Assembly (NCBI GenBank): GCA_937934355.1 | Contig: CALGZY010000004.1 | Coordinates: forward strand, 1 to 11,457 | Length of the DNA: 11,457 nucleotides | Origin: an uncultured Collinsella sp. | Lineage (GTDB): Bacteria > Actinomycetota > Coriobacteriia > Coriobacteriales > Coriobacteriaceae | Reading direction: 5' to 3' | Shown here: in pieces, positions 7,247 to 11,457 of the stretch | Layout of the letters: each line of letters starts with the position of its first letter | Position numbering within the stretch: the first letter of the stretch is position 1 | The notes under the pieces: model-generated | Told to the model about the DNA's origin: nothing | What the model saw: the letters and a program-made list of their open reading frames with translations, nothing else | Database searches by the model: none | Made by a program: the position numbers and the translations under genes

Positions 7247-7415
7247 CTGGTGAGCCTCCTCATGCTGTGTTTCATATAGAACAGAAGACCGGCATAGCTC
7301 CGCCGGTCTTCTGGGTACTTTAGCATACTAGAGTGTTTGCAGGGAAAATCCATCGCAGCCGCTCACGCCGTATTCATTTGGAAACATAGGGCAGATCGCC
7401 GCAACCCAAACCCGC
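7247..7415 (-). other. Leader/intergenic region upstream of the his operon
   Basis: These 169 nt separate the epimerase stop from the hisZG start. They hold one strong hairpin (7282-7313), entered separately. A poor promoter candidate reads on the minus strand as GATTTT (7345-7350), 17 nt, TATGCT (7322-7327), which would start transcription at the foot of that hairpin. The -35 match is weak, so confidence is low. I looked for a T-box (the conserved TGGNACCGCG-type box) and for a His-codon leader peptide and found neither. Confidence 0.35.
7282..7313 (-). terminator. 12-bp perfect hairpin before hisZG: terminator of the sugar operon or his leader stem
   Basis: Arms 7282-7293 (CAGAAGACCGGC) and 7302-7313 pair perfectly around an 8-nt loop. 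Read on the minus strand, the stem is followed by GTTCTATATG, only moderately U-rich, so it is a weak intrinsic terminator by sequence. It lies about 100 nt after the epimerase stop and 35 nt before the hisZG start, with no room for a promoter in between. It either ends the upstream operon or forms part of the his transcript leader. Confidence 0.55.
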
Positions 7416-8252
7416 CTAGGCGCCAATCGCGCGTCGGTACTCTGCCATTACCTGCGCATCGGCAGCTGCGGGGTCGGCAAAATAGCGCCAGTCATAGGTC
7501 TCGGCCGAAACAACTCCGCGATAGCCGCGCGTCACCAGCCTATCCAGGTCGGCGCGCATATCGCGGTCGCCGTCACCCCAAGCAAGATGCGTCGTGCCAT
7601 CTGCCGCAACATCGACAAAATGCACGTGAGCGACATCATCGCCAAGCAGGTCGAAATAATCGTCGATGGTATCCCCTGCCACCGCCATAGCGCCCAAATC
7701 CAGACACGCCTTAAGTGCCGGATGATCAACTGCCTCGATCATGCGCTTCGTATCGGCCGCCGAGTTCACGATCATCGACTCAACCGGCTGTAGGGCCTCG
7801 AGTACCAGTCGCACGCCGCGCTCTCCCGCATGCTCGGCAATCGCACGCAGCATCGAGGCGCTGCGGCCCCACGCGTCCTCGATCGGCTCGTTCAAAAATG
7901 CCCAGCCGCTCGAGACCATGACCTGCTCGGCTCCAAGTTCCGCCGCGATATCCACAACGTTCTTAAAGTACGCGAGCGTGCGGGCACGTGCCTCATTCCC
8001 GCGCGCCGCGATATTCCACGGCTTGGGGTTGTTCTGTTCGGGACAAAGCCCCACAATCCGAACCCCATACCGCTGCGACAGCTCCCGCACCTGCTCGAGC
8101 GAATCGTATCCATGGCAATCGACATACAGATGCATCGCCCCGGTCCAAAGCTCGCAACACGTGTAGCCCGAGGCCGCTGCCGAAGAAAAGAATTCCTCAA
8201 GGTCAAAATAACGATGGCTGATATTCATGACGGCAAGCTGCGGATACTCCAT
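7416..8252 (-). CDS. FrlC-like sugar (fructosamine) 3-epimerase, xylose isomerase-like TIM barrel
   Basis: The product belongs to the AP-endonuclease-2/xylose-isomerase-like TIM-barrel family. From the ATG at 8252 (278 aa, MEYPQLAVMNISHRYF) the putative metal ligands are E152 (LVLEAL), D185 (CLDLGA), H211 (VHFVD) and E251 (SAETYDW), the pattern of ketose 3-epimerases. Several stretches resemble E. coli FrlC, the fructoselysine/psicoselysine 3-epimerase, as I recall it: GLCPEQNNPKPWNI against its YTPETNGYPYNM, LEALQPVESMIVNSAAD against its LEPLTPYESNVVCNAND, and YFDLLGDDVAHVHFVD against its YFDKLGDKLRHLHIVD. I prefer the ATG to the GTG at 8261 because AAAGGTGG fits the ATG better. The neighbours (FrlB-like deglycase, PTS) support a fructosamine role. 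A different ketose epimerase remains possible. A terminator-like hairpin lies just upstream. Confidence 0.8.
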   Translation of the reverse strand: MEYPQLAVMNISHRYFDLEEFFSSAAASGYTCCELWTGAMHLYVDCHGYDSLEQVRELSQRYGVRIVGLCPEQNNPKPWNIAARGNEARARTLAYFKNVVDIAAELGAEQVMVSSGWAFLNEPIEDAWGRSASMLRAIAEHAGERGVRLVLEALQPVESMIVNSAADTKRMIEAVDHPALKACLDLGAMAVAGDTIDDYFDLLGDDVAHVHFVDVAADGTTHLAWGDGDRDMRADLDRLVTRGYRGVVSAETYDWRYFADPAAADAQVMAEYRRAIGA

Positions 8253-8269
8253 CTTGTCCACCTTTCGGC

Positions 8270-8303
8270 AAAAGGGCGCCGCAGCACAGTGTGCGCGACG
8301 CCC
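8270..8303 (-). terminator. Intrinsic terminator-like hairpin between EIID and the epimerase
   Basis: Read on the minus strand, a GGGCG...CGCCC stem of about 14 pairs (two G-T wobbles, one bulge, CTG loop) is followed at once by TTTT. It begins about 32 nt after the EIID stop and ends about 18 nt before the epimerase start. This is a good partial terminator or transcript-end stabiliser that would make epimerase expression lower than, or separable from, that of the PTS genes. Confidence 0.65.
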
Positions 8304-8335
8304 CCTCTTACATTGTTCTCATTATGACGGATACT

Positions 8336-9172
8336 CTACTGGACACCAAGCACTCCAAAGAACGCGCCAGCGATACTCACGAGCAGGATCACGAGCATGA
8401 TAAGCAGCGGATTCATCTTCTTCTTGAGCATGAGATAGACGATTCCAAACAGCCCCATCGTGACAAAGCCCGGGAAGATTCCGTTGAGCAGCTCGGCCAG
8501 CGTCTGAGCACCATCGCCCGCACCGACCATGAGCGGAATGTCCACGGTGACCATCTCCATGGTCATAGCGTCGATCACCATGGCGCCCATGATAGAGGCC
8601 ATCTTGACGATCGTGTCCATAATGCCCGATTCCTGGACCTTGCTGATCATGTCCGAGCCAAAGCGATATCCCACAAACGTCAGCAGGTAACGGATGATGT
8701 AGTGGGGGACGTTGAACACGAGCAGGAACAAAATCGGGCCAAGAATAGAGCCCTGCAGCGCCAGCGACGTGCCGACACCCGTTGCCAAAATTCGCAGCGT
8801 GCCCCAGTAGAAGGCATCGCCCACGCCGGACAGCGGTCCCATCAAAGCAAGCTTGACATTAGAGATCGCGCTCGTGTCAAAGTTATCTTCGGTGGCGTTG
8901 ACTTCTTCCATTGCGGCAGCAATAGACATGGGGAGCGTCGAGATGTACGGCGTGACGTTATAGAGCTCCATATGGCGCTTGAGTGCGGCCTTAAAGTCTG
9001 CATCCTGCGGATACAGCTTGCGAAGGATCGGCATAAGGGCCCACATAAAGCCGATATGGCCCATACGCTCGTAGTTCCAGGAGTGCTCATAGGGAATCGA
9101 GCGCCAGAACAGCTTCTTAAGATCTGCGCGGGTAATCAACCCGTCGTAGGAAGACTCAAACTTAAAACTCAT
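8336..9172 (-). CDS. PTS mannose/fructose/sorbose family IID component
   Basis: EIID is one of the two membrane subunits of mannose-class PTS permeases and works with EIIC as the sugar channel. From the ATG at 9172 the product is 278 aa (MSFKFESSYDGLITRADLKK). It shows the family's N-terminal hallmarks (ITRADLKKLFWRS, then WNYERMGHIGFMWALMPILRKLY) and the Gly-rich GPLSGVGDAFYWGTLRILATGVG. Hydrophobic stretches follow, and the last helix ends at the C-terminus (LLIMLVILLVSIAGAFFGVLGVQ, read as two halves), as is common for this subunit. A TTG at 9187 is in frame, but the ATG has a GGGAG site at better spacing. The start overlaps the end of EIIC by 11 nt, implying translational coupling. Confidence 0.95.
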   Translation of the reverse strand: MSFKFESSYDGLITRADLKKLFWRSIPYEHSWNYERMGHIGFMWALMPILRKLYPQDADFKAALKRHMELYNVTPYISTLPMSIAAAMEEVNATEDNFDTSAISNVKLALMGPLSGVGDAFYWGTLRILATGVGTSLALQGSILGPILFLLVFNVPHYIIRYLLTFVGYRFGSDMISKVQESGIMDTIVKMASIMGAMVIDAMTMEMVTVDIPLMVGAGDGAQTLAELLNGIFPGFVTMGLFGIVYLMLKKKMNPLLIMLVILLVSIAGAFFGVLGVQ

Positions 9173-9953
9173 CGAACCCACTCCCAATCGCAGGATCCTC
9201 GGTTGCCACTGCGGGCTGCTCCGCCTTTTTCTTCTCGCCCAAAACCGTCATCGCGACGACGATGATCGCGGCAAAGATCGCCACGCCCGTCGTGCTAATG
9301 CCAAAGTAGGCGACGAGGAAGAAACCAGCGAAGAAGAACGGCGCCACCGTTTTGTTCATAATCATCTGCGCCAGCATCGCAAAGCCGAGTGCGGGCAAGA
9401 AGGCGGCGGCAACATCCATGCCGGTCTGAACGAAATCGGGAATAATGTTGAGCAGGCTGGCAACGGCATCGGCGCCAAAGAAGAATGCCAGGGGAATAAT
9501 CAGCAGGCCGCACCAGCTCTGCGCGTAACCGGCGATGAGCATGTTGCGCGTGATGGCCTTGGTGTCTCCGTCCTCGACGTTTTTGTCGATACGGTGCACC
9601 AGCAGCAGCATCACCGGCTGGCCCAGGGCGGTATCGAGCGCCAGGACGATCGTTGCGATAGGAATGCCCAGGGTCAGGGCCGCCGAAGCGTCCGCGCCGG
9701 CCTGCATGGCAAGAGATACGCCCAGGATAGTGCCGGAAATCGTATCGGGCGGGTTATAGGCGCCGACCGAGATGGCGCCGACCATGGCAAGCTCCATCGT
9801 GGCGCCCATGATCGTGCCGGTCACCATGTCGCCCATGACAAGGCCAACCAGAGGTCCGAGCACGATCGGGCGCTGGAGGTAGCTCGTGCCCGTCAGCCAC
9901 TCGGAATAACCCAAAAGGGCAATCAGGAAAATCAGGATTGTCTTGATAACCAT
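9162..9953 (-). CDS. PTS mannose/fructose/sorbose family IIC component
   Basis: The 263-aa product is a very hydrophobic membrane protein with several helices, from the first (IKTILIFLIALLGYSEWL) to one near residues 215-238. Typical EIIC stretches are RPIVLGPLVGLVMGDMVTG, MELAMVGAISVGAYNPPD and LALDTALGQPVMLLLVHRID. A charged cytoplasmic tail (EKKKAEQPAVATEDP) ends in GFDEF. EIIC and EIID together form the transmembrane path; EIIB phosphorylates the incoming sugar. Start ATG 9953 is 8 nt after the restored EIIB stop, with TTAGGGG as ribosome site. It lacks the duplicated or soluble domains found in some EIICs. The substrate cannot be read from the sequence; the flanking FrlB-like and FrlC-like genes suggest a glycated amine. 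Confidence 0.95.
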   Translation of the reverse strand: MVIKTILIFLIALLGYSEWLTGTSYLQRPIVLGPLVGLVMGDMVTGTIMGATMELAMVGAISVGAYNPPDTISGTILGVSLAMQAGADASAALTLGIPIATIVLALDTALGQPVMLLLVHRIDKNVEDGDTKAITRNMLIAGYAQSWCGLLIIPLAFFFGADAVASLLNIIPDFVQTGMDVAAAFLPALGFAMLAQMIMNKTVAPFFFAGFFLVAYFGISTTGVAIFAAIIVVAMTVLGEKKKAEQPAVATEDPAIGSGFDEF

Positions 9954-9961
9954 GATGGCCC

Positions 9962-10434
9962 CTAACCGATGACCTTCGCGGCGTCAGTCTTCGCATCTGC
10001 CGGAATCATCTGAATGAACAGCTCATAGCCCTCGCCGAGCAGAGCTCTTTGACGTATGCCTCGTTTTCGGGCGTGAGAAATACGCTGGTCGAGACCTGGC
10101 GGGCGTCCTCGCTAAAGGCAACATTGCCGAGGTTGATCTTCTTGATCCCCATCGCCTTGGCGACGGCACCGGCCTGCTGGATCGTCTCGCAAACCACGAA
10201 GAGCTTGTACTTGTCGGTCACACCGCTCTGGAGCGCCTTGACGGCGTCCTCGGTGTTTTTGACAACGACCTTGCAGCCCTCCGGCTTTGCAAGGGACAGG
10301 GCCTGCAGACGAAGCTTGTCATTGAGGACCGTGTCGCTCACCAGCAGGATGCAGTCGGCACCCAGAGCCGAGGTCCAGCTAACGGCAACCTGGCCGTGAA
10401 GCAGTCGATAATCTACACGAATCATCTGAATCAT
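9962..10434 (-). pseudogene. PTS mannose/fructose/sorbose family IIB component, frameshifted near its C-terminus
   Basis: EIIB takes phosphate from EIIA on a histidine and passes it to the sugar. The N-terminus is a textbook match: MIRVDYRLLHGQVAVSW, with H13 (counted from ATG 10434) as the predicted phospho-acceptor. The frame is native to about residue 131 (EAYVKEL), then changes to CSARAMSCSFR and stops at 10006. Skipping two bases around 10041-10047 restores a normal ending (LLGEGYELFIQMIPADAKTD, then AAKVIG and TAG at 9962), giving about 156 aa, the family length, 8 nt from EIIC. The local text is a CT-rich GAGCTCTGCTC, consistent with a 2-nt CT duplication. The lost segment is the last helix, so the truncated 142-aa form may or may not work. 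A sequencing error is equally possible. The start has a GGGAG site. Confidence 0.9.
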
Positions 10435-10451
10435 GATGTGCTCCCTAGTGG

Positions 10452-10868
10452 TTAAAACTCATCGAGTTCGGCCTGCCCCAGCAGGTCGTTGACGTACTTG
10501 ACCTTGGTGTCGTCCGCCTCGACGATCTGGCGAATGGCCTCATCGATCGGGGTGGATTCGGGCACGAACAGCAGCTGAATAAGGAGCGGCAGGTTCATAT
10601 TGGTCACGAGGTGCGTGTTGGGACGCGTCTGGACGATCTTGGTGAACTCGTTGTTGACACTGCCGCCAAAGAGGTCGGTGCAAACAACGACCTCATCGTC
10701 CGCGGCAAAGCCGTCCAGAATCGCTGCGGCCTCCTTGGTCAGGTCCTCGTTTCCGTCGACATACATAGAGAGCGCATGGACGTTTTCGCGCTCGCCGGAA
10801 AGCAGCCCAATGCTCTCGACGATTCCAGACGCAAAATGGGCATGGGATGCAACGATAAACTGCCTCAT
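10452..10868 (-). CDS. PTS mannose/fructose/sorbose family IIA component
   Basis: EIIA receives phosphate from HPr and hands it to EIIB in the cytoplasm. I chose ATG 10868 (138 aa, MRQFIVASHAHFASG) because AAAGGGGAA precedes it. The longer frame to 10916 would begin inside a terminator hairpin and add a non-conserved leader. Predicted phospho-acceptor H9 lies in VASHAHFASG, matching His10 of E. coli ManX (VIGTHGWA). CTDLFGGSVNNE matches the conserved DxxGGSP-like segment, and NMNLPLLIQLL the following NIPMLVETL. It is a stand-alone domain, 17 nt from the EIIB gene. A strong terminator-like hairpin separates it from the deglycase gene upstream. Confidence 0.95.
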   Translation of the reverse strand: MRQFIVASHAHFASGIVESIGLLSGERENVHALSMYVDGNEDLTKEAAAILDGFAADDEVVVCTDLFGGSVNNEFTKIVQTRPNTHLVTNMNLPLLIQLLFVPESTPIDEAIRQIVEADDTKVKYVNDLLGQAELDEF

Positions 10869-10898
10869 TCGATTCCCCTTTCTTGCGAATTTCGGCAT

Positions 10899-10927
10899 AA
10901 AAATGCCCGGACGCATGCGCCCGGGCA
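10899..10927 (-). terminator. Rho-independent terminator between the deglycase and EIIA genes
   Basis: On the minus strand TGCCCGG (10921-10927) pairs with CCGGGCA (10904-10910) around a 10-nt GC-rich loop, with TTTTT directly after it (10899-10903). It starts 36 nt after the deglycase stop and ends about 30 nt before the EIIA ATG. It would trim transcription between the enzyme gene and the transporter genes, or stabilise the 3' end of the upstream message. Confidence 0.8.
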
Positions 10928-10962
10928 GGGTGCTTCTTGATCAGTAGCTTATTTGTCACCGA

Positions 10963-11457
10963 TTAGTAGTCGAACTGGTGATAGTAGCGACGATACTTGA
11001 GGTTGTGCTTGGTGACCGTCTCGTAGTAGCGAGCCAGGCGGTCGGTCACAAGCACCGTCAGAATCCACGGGGAGACGATGACGCGGAACTCGTCGTCAAG
11101 GCCGGGGATGGCGAACTCGGCGGTGTCGATGATGTTGATGTCGGTGTCGCCGGTCACGCCGCGGGTCAGGAAGGCGCGGACGCGCTCGTCGAGCTTGCGG
11201 TTCTCGTCCTCGCCCATGAACAGGAACACGGGGACGCCGGGCTCCACGAGCTCGAGGGTGCCGTGGAAGAAGTCGGCCGAGGTGATGTAGCGGGTGCGCT
11301 TCCACTGCATCTCCTCCAGGATGCACATCGAGAACAGGATCGTCTCGCCCCACAGGGCGCCGGAGCCGATGAACATGGTGTAGGGGGCCAGGGCGTACTT
11401 CTTGGCGAGCTCCTCGGCGCGCGGCTCGAAGCGCTTGCGGATGTCGAGCATGTCCTT
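10963..11457 (-). CDS. SIS-domain sugar-phosphate deglycase, FrlB/GfrF-like, C-terminal half (5' end outside window)
   Basis: About 165 codons of a SIS (sugar isomerase) protein are visible. The frame is still open at the window edge, so the in-frame ATG at 11451 is not taken as the start; relatives are about 330-350 aa. The segment ITSADFFHGTLELVEPGVPVFLFMGEDENRKLDER (residues quoted in parts: SADFFHGTLE, VEPGVPVFLF, GEDENRK) closely follows E. coli FrlB as I recall it (GEFRHGPLEIVEPGVPFLFL). The C-terminus RRYYHQFDY parallels FrlB's RRYYGGLVEY. FrlB-type enzymes split fructoselysine 6-phosphate into glucose 6-phosphate and lysine; Salmonella GfrE/GfrF do this for glucoselysine/fructoselysine imported by a mannose-family PTS. 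Here too a mannose-family PTS follows. A GlmS-like or AgaS-like sugar isomerase is less likely given the HGxLExVEPGVP segment. The exact substrate is not known. Confidence 0.85.
   Translation of the reverse strand, partial: KDMLDIRKRFEPRAEELAKKYALAPYTMFIGSGALWGETILFSMCILEEMQWKRTRYITSADFFHGTLELVEPGVPVFLFMGEDENRKLDERVRAFLTRGVTGDTDINIIDTAEFAIPGLDDEFRVIVSPWILTVLVTDRLARYYETVTKHNLKYRRYYHQFDY

Noticed and set aside
5303..7279. A 658-codon open frame on the plus strand opposite hisZG
   Set aside because: It is antisense to a gene with clear family motifs along its whole length. The plus-strand translation has no recognisable domain and is Arg/Ala/Gln/His-rich, as expected from the complement of high-GC codons.
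7247..7415. T-box riboswitch or His-rich leader peptide upstream of the his operon
   Set aside because: I see no T-box consensus, no specifier stem and no run of histidine codons in a short ORF.
10869..10916. Longer EIIA N-terminus from 10916
   Set aside because: It would start within the terminator stem and adds 16 non-conserved residues; ATG 10868 has an AAAGGGGAA site.
1..11457. CRISPR arrays, tRNA or rRNA genes, phage or toxin-antitoxin genes
   Set aside because: No regularly spaced repeats, no cloverleaf or rRNA sequence, and no such proteins in any frame that is not a shadow of a metabolic gene.

Overview
The window is about 11.5 kb of high-GC DNA, roughly 60% or more by eye. All genes I accept lie on the minus strand, so transcription runs from position 11457 towards position 1. 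The histidine gene order, the GC content, the codon use and the mannose-type PTS suggest a gut Coriobacteriia actinobacterium, most likely Collinsella or a close relative. That placement is inference from recalled families; no search was run.

Region 1 (about 11457 to 7416) looks like a fructosamine (Amadori product) uptake and degradation operon. In transcription order it holds the C-terminal half of a FrlB/GfrF-like SIS-domain deglycase (cut by the window edge); PTS EIIA, EIIB, EIIC and EIID of the mannose/sorbose family; and a FrlC-like TIM-barrel sugar epimerase. The EIIB gene has a 2-nt frameshift near its C-terminus. Terminator-like hairpins lie between the deglycase and EIIA, and between EIID and the epimerase. 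Together they would import and phosphorylate a glycated amino acid such as fructoselysine, epimerise the psicose form, and split the 6-phosphate into glucose 6-phosphate and the amine.

Region 2 (7415 to 7247) is a 169-nt gap with one strong hairpin.

Region 3 (7246 to 1) is a histidine biosynthesis operon in the order hisZ-hisG (one fused ORF), hisD, hisC, hisB, hisH, hisA, hisF. Most genes are tightly packed: hisD/hisC 1 nt apart, hisC/hisB abutting, hisH/hisA overlapping by 4 nt, hisA/hisF 3 nt apart. Two larger gaps exist. One of about 105 nt separates hisZG from hisD. The other, of about 138 nt between hisB and hisH, is filled by a large inverted-repeat element that looks like a REPIN or small MITE.

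The most striking local oddities are: (a) a 62-bp forward-inverted-forward rearrangement inside hisF that breaks its frame, with 3-4 nt microhomology at both joints; (b) the HisZ-HisG fusion; (c) the REPIN-like inverted pair; (d) the EIIB frameshift; and (e) HisA apparently lacking Asp at the usual general-acid position. I see no CRISPR array, tRNA, rRNA, phage gene or transposase. The best candidate for an interesting system is the Amadori-product locus, a new arrangement of known families rather than an unknown machine.
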